Below are positions 17,887 to 25,608 of a stretch of 64,000 bases of DNA, one piece after another. The stretch comes from Rhizobium oryzicola (GTDB taxonomy: Bacteria; Pseudomonadota; Alphaproteobacteria; Rhizobiales; Rhizobiaceae): positions 434,001 through 498,000 of the forward strand of contig NZ_JAUKWQ010000004.1 of NCBI RefSeq assembly GCF_030504645.1, read 5' to 3'. The position numbers and the translations under genes were made by a program. Below the pieces are notes generated by a model. That model was given only the letters and a program-made list of their open reading frames with translations. It was not told the DNA's origin and ran no database searches. Positions within the stretch are counted from its first letter, which is position 1, and the number at the start of each line of letters is the position of its first letter.

Positions 17887-17914
17887 AGATTATCACCAAG
17901 CGGGCTTTCGTCAA
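17887..17914 (-). promoter_or_regulatory. Promoter of the allulose operon
   Basis: Read on the minus strand, TTGACG (17909-17914) and TAATCT (17887-17892) are separated by 16 bp, a good sigma-70-type pair pointing at the binding-protein gene. The start point would fall within the palindromic operator. Confidence 0.65.
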
Positions 17915-17958
17915 GAGGCCTCGTAATCTACAAATGCCAGAAGCGGGGAGATTCCGGC

Positions 17959-19053
17959 ATGGGCGAAAAAGAACAAAAGAAAGCAACGATTTACGATCTC
18001 TCGATCAAATCGGGAGCATCGGCATCCACGGTCAGTGCCGTATTGAACGGCACCTGGCGCAAGCGCCGGATCTCGGAGGAGACGGCCAAGAGGATCACAT
18101 CGCTGGCGGAAGAGTTGAAATACACTGCCAATCAGCAGGCACGCGCTTTGCGGAGTTCGCGGTCGGGCCTCGCCGGCTTACTATTGCCTGTCTATGACAC
18201 GCGCTTCTTTTCCTCCATGGCACAGACTTTCGAGGTGCAGGCGCGCAATCGCGGTCTCCTTCCCGTCGTTGTATCCGGACAACGCGATCCCGAGGAAGAA
18301 CGCCGCGTGGTGGAATCGCTGGTCGCCTATTCCATCGACTCGCTCTTTATCGCAGGCGCCACGGACCCGGATGGAGTTCACAGGGTCTGCGCGCGGGCAG
18401 GCGTTCCGCATGTGAACATCGACTTGCCGGGCGCGTTGGCTTCCTCAGTGATTTCCGACAACCGGCAGGGCGCAAGGGCGTTGACCGCGGCGATCATTCG
18501 CCATGCCCTCCAAACGGGACCTTTAAACCCGGACGACGTCTACCTGTTCGGCGGCCGCGACGACCATGCCAGCCGGGAGCGTATCATCGGCTTTCACTCC
18601 GCAAAGGCTGAAATCATAGGAAGTTCGATCGCAAATGACACAGAAAGTACCGGCTATTCGCCAGGCATGACCGCACTTGCGTTCGAACGCTTCTATGACC
18701 GCCATGGCAGATTGCCCCGGTGCTTTTTCATCAATTCGTCGATCAATTTCGAAGGCCTGTTACGCTTCATGGGCAAACATGATGGCGAGGCCTTCGGGGA
18801 CATCATCGTTGGGTGTTTCGACTACGACCCCTTCGGCTCTTTTCTGCCCTTCCCGGTGTATATGATCCGCCCCAACATAGGGGAAATGTTGGAGAAAGGC
18901 TTTGAACTTCTGGATGCGGAAGAGACGGCGCCGCAAATCATATTAATCGAGCCGCAACTGGTTCCGCCAAGAACGGCTCTTGAAGGGCCGCTTGATGCTT
19001 TAAAGGATAACAACAACGTCGTGACGTTCATCGGTTCAGGGAAATCACCTTGA
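17959..19053 (+). CDS. LacI-family repressor of the allulose operon
   Basis: A 364-aa regulator. The helix-turn-helix is at residues about 9-55 (TIYDLSIKSGASASTVSAVL, then the hinge helix region YTANQQARALRSSRSG), followed by a periplasmic-binding-protein-like sensor domain to the end. It is divergent from the allulose operon and faces its palindromic operator. A LacI-family psicose-responsive repressor next to this gene set has, as I recall, been described in Agrobacterium tumefaciens as PsiR; this is probably its counterpart. The effector being D-allulose is inferred from context. Confidence 0.85.
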   Translation: MGEKEQKKATIYDLSIKSGASASTVSAVLNGTWRKRRISEETAKRITSLAEELKYTANQQARALRSSRSGLAGLLLPVYDTRFFSSMAQTFEVQARNRGLLPVVVSGQRDPEEERRVVESLVAYSIDSLFIAGATDPDGVHRVCARAGVPHVNIDLPGALASSVISDNRQGARALTAAIIRHALQTGPLNPDDVYLFGGRDDHASRERIIGFHSAKAEIIGSSIANDTESTGYSPGMTALAFERFYDRHGRLPRCFFINSSINFEGLLRFMGKHDGEAFGDIIVGCFDYDPFGSFLPFPVYMIRPNIGEMLEKGFELLDAEETAPQIILIEPQLVPPRTALEGPLDALKDNNNVVTFIGSGKSP

Positions 19054-19084
19054 ACCGCGCCGGCTTTGCCGGAGACCGTTCGGG

Positions 19085-19208
19085 TTAAGTTATACAGCCA
19101 TAGCTGGGGGGCAGCATGGCATAATATCCCTCTTCTGCCTCGGCAGGCGGAAGGTTGTCGATGGGCTCTAGAAGGCGGCGGTTATTGAACCACTCGTCCT
19201 CATCTCAG
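19085..19208 (-). mobile_element. IS3-family transposase OrfB remnant (C-terminal end)
   Basis: The minus strand reads DEWFNNRRLLEPIDNLPPAE and then AEEGYYAMLPPSYGCIT before a stop at 19085-19087. This is the hallmark C-terminus of IS3-family integrase-type transposases (the NRRLLEPIGNIPPAEAE segment). A stop codon stands just upstream of DEDEW, so only about 40 codons survive. No terminal repeat is obvious. The stretch to 19358 shows no further gene. Confidence 0.75.
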
Positions 19209-19358
19209 ATCGGCTCTGGAACTTTGGCGGGAAGGCTGCGCAGGAATGGCCGTAGCGGCTTGCAGCCACGGCCATTGCGATCCATTCGTGAGGACGCTGA
19301 TGGCGTTTGCCCGCCACCGGACGAGAGTTCACGGGGCAAGGCAACTTTTCCTGAACGA

Positions 19359-19589
19359 TCAACAAGGCAATAACTTTGTTGAGTCTGCAATATTATGGAG
19401 ACCGGCGATTCCTTCTGTCGTGGCAGAAAGCTGCTCAACGACTGCGCCAAGCGCGGAATCAATGCAAAAAGCCGCAACCTCGGCATCAAGTAATCTAGCC
19501 GTTATTTTGGCATAGGCAAGAAGGCGCGCAAGCGCTACCAATTCTTCGCTTCTGTCTTCATCCGGCAATATAGCCATGTCTGAACTCAT
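19359..19589 (-). CDS. Small hypothetical protein beside the YcaO-TfuA genes
   Basis: A 76-aa frame beginning MSSDMAILPDEDRSEELVAL with AGAGG 5 bases before the ATG, which argues for a real gene. It looks mainly helical (ARLLAYAKITARLLDAEVAA), without a signal peptide or membrane span, and carries two Cys (FCIDS and the last residue). It is in the same direction as tfuA and 109 bp downstream of it, after a small inverted repeat. I do not recognise the family. It may be an accessory or self-protection protein of the peptide locus, or simply an unrelated small gene. Confidence 0.5.
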   Translation of the reverse strand: MSSDMAILPDEDRSEELVALARLLAYAKITARLLDAEVAAFCIDSALGAVVEQLSATTEGIAGLHNIADSTKLLPC

Positions 19590-19595
19590 CCCGTC

Positions 19596-19626
19596 CTCTA
19601 AAGCTCTTCGACAAAACGCTCTAGAG
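19596..19626 (-). terminator. Small inverted repeat between tfuA-like gene and small ORF
   Basis: CTCTAAAGC (19596-19604) faces GCTCTAGAG (19618-19626), 8 of 9 pairs, with a 13-base spacer. There is no T-run. It resembles the ends of the rhizobial repeat at 44721-44828 and could be a fragment of such an element or an RNA processing hairpin. Confidence 0.3.
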
Positions 19627-19698
19627 ACTAAGATAGGGACGATGGTCGAGATTGGCGCGTGACATCAGCGTGACACGCGTAAAGCGAGAAATATTCGC

Positions 19699-20418
19699 CT
19701 ACGACTTCGCGCCATGAAATACATGTCTCCACATGGACGTGGAATTGAAAGTCCAAGAAACTCTCATATCCGATCTTTTGTCGGGACTGCTGGAAACCAA
19801 CTCTAGCAAAGCAAGTGCATCCTCACGTTTTACATCAATATAGGATGCGCGCACTTTTTCGATCAGTATATCGTCGTCATCAGAGCCCTGCGCCCTCATC
19901 TCTTTTGCGAGCCTTTCCCACGTCCGGTCCTTATAAAAAACCTGGGTAGCGATCCTGCCGATCCTGTCGAGTTCAGTTTTAGAAATGATGCCGGCGGCAA
20001 GCATTCGCTCAGATGTGACAAGAATGTTGACGAGCGGTATCGAAAGCGGGGCATATCCAATTTCCGCTGGGGCGTGGAGCAGCGCGATATCCGAATCGTC
20101 GATCAAATCTCCACGCGCAAATCGTCGGTAAACTTCGCCGACCCCCACCATACCAAACGTATGACACTCTGCCGCGCGAAGGGCGCCCATGCTTGAACTG
20201 CCGAAAATGCGGACCCCTTCGGAAAGGCCGAACAGAATTTCCTTATGCCAGACGGGTGCGGTATATTCGAAATTTCCATCAACCAATCCGATGACGGAAG
20301 CCCCTTCCCGAACAGCTTGCAATAGGTCGCCTTGAACCGCAGGGCGCCGAACGACGATGTTACGATCGCATCGGGCAATAGCGTCCGGAAGAGTCGGTCC
20401 AACAAAGATAATTTTCAT
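19699..20418 (-). CDS. TfuA-like protein, YcaO partner
   Basis: A 239-aa member of the TfuA family, named after trifolitoxin production in Rhizobium. The conserved core is plain: IGLVDGNF at residues 43-50, WHKEIL 57-62 and GSSSMGALRAAE 73-84, then FGMVGVGEVYRRF. TfuA proteins pair with YcaO enzymes and, in the methanogen case, are required for backbone thioamide formation, probably by handling the sulfur donor. ATG 20418 overlaps the YcaO stop as ATGA, so the two proteins are made together. A longer open frame to 20457 is not needed. Confidence 0.9.
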   Translation of the reverse strand: MKIIFVGPTLPDAIARCDRNIVVRRPAVQGDLLQAVREGASVIGLVDGNFEYTAPVWHKEILFGLSEGVRIFGSSSMGALRAAECHTFGMVGVGEVYRRFARGDLIDDSDIALLHAPAEIGYAPLSIPLVNILVTSERMLAAGIISKTELDRIGRIATQVFYKDRTWERLAKEMRAQGSDDDDILIEKVRASYIDVKREDALALLELVSSSPDKRSDMRVSWTFNSTSMWRHVFHGAKS

Positions 20419-21620
20419 ATTGTACCGATGGCCATGGCGAGTGCGCGCGGGCCCCAACGGTGTCTGCGTGCGCCGTCCGGATTTTCCAGATCGGGTACGA
20501 TGACTTTCACGACAGCAACGGGAAGGTCCGGTGCATGAAGTTGCACAGCAATCACGCTGTTGATTCGCATCATCTTCAGCCGATGGAGAAGGCTTTCCAA
20601 CAGAGAACTCGGACTATCGATCTCATCGAAGGCTGGGTAATCTTCAGGAGCGTGCGGCTCTGCCTCGAACAACATCTGCGTGTCCGGCGCTAAGGGGCGG
20701 GAGTAGGTCTCGGGAAAAACATCGTCGCGAGCACCACTAATGTAGGTTAACCGTGATTGGGCGACTTCCGTGAGTGCCCGGATCATAGCTCTCTGAGCCA
20801 CCGGATGGGCGCCATACCCAACCGTGATATCGTGGAAGCGTGGCTGTCTGGCACGGAGTATATCGTTGTCGGCGCAAACCACTGCATAGCACGGCACGGC
20901 GATGTCGCTGGTGAGATCAAAGGCCCGTAACTTCAATCCAGCCACGGCGTATTTTTCAAGAAGGGAGTTGATCGTGGAGTCGCCGAAATGTCCAGGATCA
21001 ATGCAGGTCTTTAACCTCTTGGTCGTCGACTGCAGGCGCCACAACACATCCGCATCGCGTTCGATACGCTCAAGCAAGCCATGCAAAACAGCTTCCGCTG
21101 CGTTATTTCCAGACGCCAGTCCATCGGATGACTGCCAAAATCTGCATCTCTCTGATGTACGGTCCAGCGTCACAGCATGGAAGGGGATCCAAACGATATC
21201 TGCATTCACTAGGTCTTGTCCCTTGACCCAGATCATGACCTCATCAACGTCAAGATCGGACTCTCCAGCAGCAATCAATTGAGGGAGAAGTTCGTACCGC
21301 TCCCCTGCCGTCGCCAACTCGCGCGCTGTTGCCTCGACTGTCACGACACACGGACTGGCTGCAACCTGCCGCTCCAAGGCCTCCATCGCCGCGGATACTC
21401 TGGCATCAATGTCGCTAACGCCTTTTCCCTGATTTATGACGATCGACTTTGCGTTGGGAGAGACGGCATTCCAAACAGGAATGCCGACCATATCAAGTCC
21501 CGTTAGGCGCGACAGGCGTGTGATGCCAAAACTTGGCAATACACCCTGTATGCGCTGCCATGTTTCCAGGGGCTGGCAAACACGATCGCAGGAGAAAGAC
21601 GTTCTTCTATCGAAGTCCAT
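20415..21620 (-). CDS. YcaO-family cyclodehydratase / thioamide synthetase
   Basis: A 401-aa YcaO protein. Family enzymes use ATP to activate backbone amides of a peptide, giving azolines, amidines or thioamides. The ATP/Mg signature elements are all present: QGKG at 64-67, SAAMEALER 76-84, SSDGLASGNN with AEA 164-176, LHGLLERIERDA 179-190 and RALTEVAQSR 281-290. The C-terminus lacks the proline-rich PxPxP tail of azoline-forming members, and there is no fused E1-like or RRE domain, which fits the TfuA-paired subgroup linked to thioamidation. It begins 9 bp after the candidate precursor gene and overlaps tfuA by 4 bp. Confidence 0.92.
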   Translation of the reverse strand: MDFDRRTSFSCDRVCQPLETWQRIQGVLPSFGITRLSRLTGLDMVGIPVWNAVSPNAKSIVINQGKGVSDIDARVSAAMEALERQVAASPCVVTVEATARELATAGERYELLPQLIAAGESDLDVDEVMIWVKGQDLVNADIVWIPFHAVTLDRTSERCRFWQSSDGLASGNNAAEAVLHGLLERIERDADVLWRLQSTTKRLKTCIDPGHFGDSTINSLLEKYAVAGLKLRAFDLTSDIAVPCYAVVCADNDILRARQPRFHDITVGYGAHPVAQRAMIRALTEVAQSRLTYISGARDDVFPETYSRPLAPDTQMLFEAEPHAPEDYPAFDEIDSPSSLLESLLHRLKMMRINSVIAVQLHAPDLPVAVVKVIVPDLENPDGARRHRWGPRALAMAIGTI

Positions 21621-21629
21621 TTGCCGGTG

Positions 21630-21848
21630 TCAGCGGTCCATGTAACCGCCGGAAAGGGACTCCGCAGAAGCAGCCACAACAGCGAGATTGATCCCCTTCG
21701 TGATCGCTGCGCCTGTGCTATTCGGTTCGTTCGCGATCTCAAGTGTGCTTGCAGCCATCTGAGGCGCCTTGGTGACGGTCCCAGCGCCCAAATCCGCAAC
21801 CCATAGCCCGCTTTCACCCTCAATTCCAATGATCACAACTTTTGTCAT
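21630..21848 (-). CDS. Candidate RiPP precursor peptide (72 aa)
   Basis: A 72-aa frame with a strong ribosome site (AGAGGAAAAGAA directly before the ATG), placed immediately before the YcaO gene. The N-terminal half (TKVVIIGIEGESGLWVADLG, then AGTVTKAP) looks like a beta-hairpin and could be the recognition leader. The second half is small-residue rich (STGAAITKGINLAVVAASAE) and ends SLSGGYMDR. There is no Cys and no signal peptide. Lack of Cys is compatible with backbone thioamidation but not with thiazole formation. Position, size and lack of an enzyme fold make it the natural substrate of the YcaO-TfuA pair. The role is inferred; I know no characterised homologue. Confidence 0.6.
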   Translation of the reverse strand: MTKVVIIGIEGESGLWVADLGAGTVTKAPQMAASTLEIANEPNSTGAAITKGINLAVVAASAESLSGGYMDR

Positions 21849-21881
21849 TTCTTTTCCTCTCTTGAATGACCAGCCATTCGA

Positions 21882-23735
21882 TCAAAAGCCTGCTTTCACC
21901 AATCCTTCTTTGTAATGCTGTTTCTGCCACTCCTCTTTGAACGGAACCAATGCCATCCATGAATCGAGATCAAACGTAGGATGAACTTCAAATGTCTTGC
22001 GGACAAACTGGCCTGCCTTGCGCGTGTCGCCAAGCATTCCCCAACTGGCTGCTGAAAGCCTGTCCGCGGGTGCCCTGTCACTCATCCGGCCGATATAGTT
22101 CAACGCGTCCTCGTATCGCTCGAGAGAATAGCAGGCGCCTGCCGCAGTCCAGAAATATTCGTCCGGAGACTTAGGGTTGAGTTCAATCGCTTGTTGCACC
22201 TTTGTCAAGCCCTCCATCGGACGCGATGCCTGAATCAAGGCATCCGCAAAACTCGCGATCAGGTTTGCATAGTCAGGACTTAAGGATTCCGCAGTTGCAA
22301 AAAACTCGGCACTTTCGTCGAACTGCCGCATGTAGAGTTTAGCGACCCCCAGCTCCTTGTAAGCCGCTGGCAAGCGCGAATCCGACGCAATCGCAGCCTT
22401 TGCATAGTTTTCTGCGAGGGAAAGCAATTGGCTGTCGTTTTGTGCGGTTATAAGCCACTCCAGAAAATAACTCCGCGACATGCCACTTTGTGCGGGCGCA
22501 AACTCCGGATCAACTTGGAGAGCCTCGCGGAAATGTTTGCGCGCCCGTCGTACGTCTGGAAGGCCCAGTCTCATGAGATGGTTTTGGCCGCGCAGGAAGC
22601 TACGATAAACTGATCCATTGGCCTCATAGTCGGAACGCACGAACTCGCTCGTGTTGATCTGCCGTGAGATCGCTTCCGCCATGCGGTATGCTGTTTCGCG
22701 CCGGGATGTGGTTGATCCGGCGTCCGAAAGATGGAAACGATCTGCCCAGATAATCTCGTCGCTTCCGAAGAAGATCAGCTGAGCGAACAAGGAATACCCG
22801 CTGCCTTCGATGGTCAGGCGAGTGTCAAGAATGTACCGGATTCCATGATTTTCGTAGACCGAGGCCTTGTCGATTTGATCACGTATTTTCGCGGCAGTGT
22901 AAGGAGCGATGACCGAAACTTCACGAAGACTGCATAAATCGATCGTCACATCGTCTATCAGGGCACCTGCGCAAGACGCGACCTCAACATTCACTCCGTT
23001 GGATGTGGGCGGAAGCAAAACGAGCCGAGGAAGCCTATGATGGTGAGCCAAGCTAGGAACTTCGGAAAACTGTGACGCCTCTTGCGCTGGTGTCGAAAAT
23101 GGCAGCTGCCATCTGTTCTGTTGTCGGCGCGATGAACCGCCAAGATGGTTGCGGACTTCGTGATCGTCGGGGTTGCGCTCCAGTATCTTGATGGCTGCAT
23201 CTCGCATTGCGCGACTGCCAGCGGTCAGATCCGAAGCAAGCACCAGAGGGCGCAACAAGCTTAGGTGAGCATCACGTTCGCGCTCGATCCAAGCAGCAAG
23301 CCCTTCGCTCTGCGACTTCACGTCCGCCAGGAAATCCTCCCGTAGCCGTAACGCAATTCGGTCGGCCTTCACGTGATCAATACCAAGGTCGGCCGCCAGC
23401 AAACCATCGATATCCGCCTCGAGCATGTCACTTCCCAAAGACACCTTTGAGGCGGAAAATGACAAGAACTGCCGACCGATTTCGTTCTGTCGATTTATGA
23501 TGCGTGAAGCTGCTTTGCGTAGATTTGCCTGTGCTCGCGCGGTGTCCGTGTCCCCCCACAAAAGCCGAGCAATATCTGCACGCGGGAATTCCGTCCGCGC
23601 ATTTGCCTTCAGATAAGTAATAATGATTAAGCCCATCTGCGGAAATGAGATCTCATTTCCGCAAAAGTCTAATAATCTCAGATGTCCAAACGTTTGAAGC
23701 TGATGAAACGTAGTCAACGGCGAATCAAAGCTCAC
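21882..23735 (-). CDS. SARP-like winged-helix regulator with TPR repeats
   Basis: A 617-aa protein, first gene of the leftward peptide locus. Residues about 15-110 (FGHLRLLDFCGNEISFPQMG, then ARLLWGDTDTARAQANLRKA) have the form of an OmpR/SARP winged-helix followed by a BTAD-like helical segment. A middle region (about 245-370) resembles the TolB/cyclase-associated domain often seen in rhizobial regulators (IDKASVYENHGIRYILDTRL). The last 240 residues are TPR-like (ARKHFREALQVDPEFAPAQS, KVQQAIELNPKSPDEYFWTA). It starts at GTG 23735 without a good ribosome site, so the start is uncertain. It probably activates the operon; the signal is unknown. Base composition is AT-richer than in the flanking catabolic genes. 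Confidence 0.75.
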   Translation of the reverse strand: MSFDSPLTTFHQLQTFGHLRLLDFCGNEISFPQMGLIIITYLKANARTEFPRADIARLLWGDTDTARAQANLRKAASRIINRQNEIGRQFLSFSASKVSLGSDMLEADIDGLLAADLGIDHVKADRIALRLREDFLADVKSQSEGLAAWIERERDAHLSLLRPLVLASDLTAGSRAMRDAAIKILERNPDDHEVRNHLGGSSRRQQNRWQLPFSTPAQEASQFSEVPSLAHHHRLPRLVLLPPTSNGVNVEVASCAGALIDDVTIDLCSLREVSVIAPYTAAKIRDQIDKASVYENHGIRYILDTRLTIEGSGYSLFAQLIFFGSDEIIWADRFHLSDAGSTTSRRETAYRMAEAISRQINTSEFVRSDYEANGSVYRSFLRGQNHLMRLGLPDVRRARKHFREALQVDPEFAPAQSGMSRSYFLEWLITAQNDSQLLSLAENYAKAAIASDSRLPAAYKELGVAKLYMRQFDESAEFFATAESLSPDYANLIASFADALIQASRPMEGLTKVQQAIELNPKSPDEYFWTAAGACYSLERYEDALNYIGRMSDRAPADRLSAASWGMLGDTRKAGQFVRKTFEVHPTFDLDSWMALVPFKEEWQKQHYKEGLVKAGF

Positions 23736-23862
23736 AATGTGAAGATTTGATTCAACCTACGACGTCAATTGATTGAAACTCAAGATAAAGCTGCGCCCGC
23801 CTGGGCCAAGCATCGGTCGTGTTGAGCGACGGAAAATCTAGCTCCGTCGCGAGTTTTTGTGA

Positions 23863-23935
23863 CTGTGCATTCGAAGCAACCTGGAAAAGGAAGATACGGT
23901 ATTTCCATTCTTCTCAATCTGCTCCGAATGCACAG
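23863..23935. repeat. Inverted repeat, 16-bp arms, between peptide locus and aldehyde dehydrogenase
   Basis: CTGTGCATTCGAAGCA (23863-23878) is the inverse of TGCTCCGAATGCACAG (23920-23935) with one mismatch and a 41-bp spacer. It lies in the 219-bp gap between the regulator start and the aldehyde dehydrogenase stop. It could be a terminator for the leftward dehydrogenase operon, a dyad binding site for the peptide-locus regulator, or a scar at the island edge. No T-run follows. Confidence 0.5.
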
Positions 23936-23954
23936 CTACCGAGCCGTTCTCGTG

Positions 23955-25442
23955 TCAATCCGTATTGATCCAGATGGCCTTGGTGTCGAGGTATTCCTCA
24001 AGATGCTCGACGCCGCCTTCGCGCCCATAGCCGGACATCTTCACGCCCCCGAACGGAACTGCCGGATCGATTGCGTGATACATGTTGACCCAGACAGAGC
24101 CGGCCTTCAGCCGACGGGAAAGCTTATGGGCGGTGCCGAGATGCGTGGTGAATACGCCTGCAGCAAGACCGTAGGTCGTGGCGTTGGCACGTTCCACCAC
24201 TTCATCAATCGTGTCGAAGGGCAGGGCAGAGATCACAGGGCCGAAGATTTCTTCGCGTGCGATGACCATGTCGTCGGTGACGGCGCCGAAGACCGTTGGC
24301 GCGATGAAGTTACCGCCCTCGAAATCATTCCCCGTCAATCGCGCGCCGCCCGTCAGCACGGTTGCGCCCTGTTCACGCCCGGCACTGAGGAAGCCTTCGA
24401 TCCGGGCGGCCTGGCGATCAGAAATGATCGGCCCGATTTCGGTTTCCGGCAGCACACCATTGCCGATCTTGAGCGCGGCTGCGTATGCCGCGACGCGGCG
24501 GGTAAATTCATCATGGATTTCTCGCGCCACGAACAGGCGCGACCCTGCGATGCAGATCTGTCCGGAATTGGCGAACACGGCCATGGCCGCGACAGGAACC
24601 GCCTTATCGATATCGGCATCCCGGCAGACGATCACGGGTGACTTGCCGCCGAGCTCCAGCGAAACGCGCTTGAGATTGCCGGTTGCAGCGCGCGCAATGG
24701 CCTGGCCCGTCGCCGTCGAGCCGGTAAATACGATCTTGTCCACGCCGGGATGGGCAGCGAGCGCCGCGCCCGCTTCCGACCCCGTGCCCGTCACCACGTT
24801 CAGAACACCCTCCGGCAGGCCGGCTTCGGTCATCAGTCGAGCGATCATCAGGACGGTCAGGGACGCCTCTTCCGATGGCTTCAGGACCACGGTGCAACCC
24901 GTTGCGATGGCGGGTGCAATCTTCCAGACGGAACCTGCAATCGGGGCATTCCAGGGAATAATGGCGCCGACCACGCCGACCGGTTCCTTCACCGTCTGCG
25001 ACAGGATTTCGCCCGGGAAGGAATTCGGAATTGTTGCACCATGCAAGGCCACGGCCTGGCCGGCATAGAAGCGCAGCATTCCAATCACGCGGCGGCTGTT
25101 TGCCAGCGTTCGGGAAATCGGCATGCCCATATCGAGCGTGTCGGAGAGGCAGAGATTTTCCCACTCCGCCTCGAACCGATCGGCGATGCGAAGAAGCAGA
25201 GCCTGACGCTCGAAGGGGGTAAACTTCGACCACGGACCTTCGAAGGCGCGGCGCGCGGCCGCGACGGCCGCATCGATATCGGCACTGCCACCTTTCGGCA
25301 CCGTCGCAAGAAGCGCGCCTGTCGCGGGGTTGCGAGCCTCGAGAACCTCACCTGACGCGGCCGGAACCCACTGGCCGCCAATGAACATTGGGCGAAAACC
25401 GCCATCGTAAAGCGCTGCTGCGCGTGTCTGCCAAATTGTCAT
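23955..25442 (-). CDS. NAD(P)-dependent aldehyde dehydrogenase
   Basis: A 495-aa soluble enzyme of the ALDH superfamily, full length. The general base Glu263 is in LELGGKSPVI and the catalytic Cys297 in NSGQICIAGS; the cofactor loop GSTATGQAIA and PWNAPIAG oxyanion region are intact. It oxidises an aldehyde to its acid. It is the last gene of a leftward group with an SDR, a deacetylase-family hydrolase and a Dpp-type importer. The 166 bp up to the SDR stop contain no gene that I can support. GGAGG stands 11 bases upstream of the ATG. Confidence 0.93.
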   Translation of the reverse strand: MTIWQTRAAALYDGGFRPMFIGGQWVPAASGEVLEARNPATGALLATVPKGGSADIDAAVAAARRAFEGPWSKFTPFERQALLLRIADRFEAEWENLCLSDTLDMGMPISRTLANSRRVIGMLRFYAGQAVALHGATIPNSFPGEILSQTVKEPVGVVGAIIPWNAPIAGSVWKIAPAIATGCTVVLKPSEEASLTVLMIARLMTEAGLPEGVLNVVTGTGSEAGAALAAHPGVDKIVFTGSTATGQAIARAATGNLKRVSLELGGKSPVIVCRDADIDKAVPVAAMAVFANSGQICIAGSRLFVAREIHDEFTRRVAAYAAALKIGNGVLPETEIGPIISDRQAARIEGFLSAGREQGATVLTGGARLTGNDFEGGNFIAPTVFGAVTDDMVIAREEIFGPVISALPFDTIDEVVERANATTYGLAAGVFTTHLGTAHKLSRRLKAGSVWVNMYHAIDPAVPFGGVKMSGYGREGGVEHLEEYLDTKAIWINTD

Positions 25443-25608
25443 GTTATATATGCCTCCGACGCGCGCATCTTGCCGGTCATTGCTTGAGTTTCAAGACCAG
25501 AAGCAGGGCTGCCGGTACGCATTGAAATACGAGTCACAAAAGGATTGGAAAGACAGACGCCTTCATCGACCAATGCGTCATCCAAGCCTGACTGGCTTGC
25601 CGCCGCTG

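Noticed and set aside
25443..25608. Possible small gene between the SDR and aldehyde dehydrogenase
   Set aside because: Frames of about 120 codons cross this gap but are mostly antisense to neighbouring genes and lack starts with ribosome sites.
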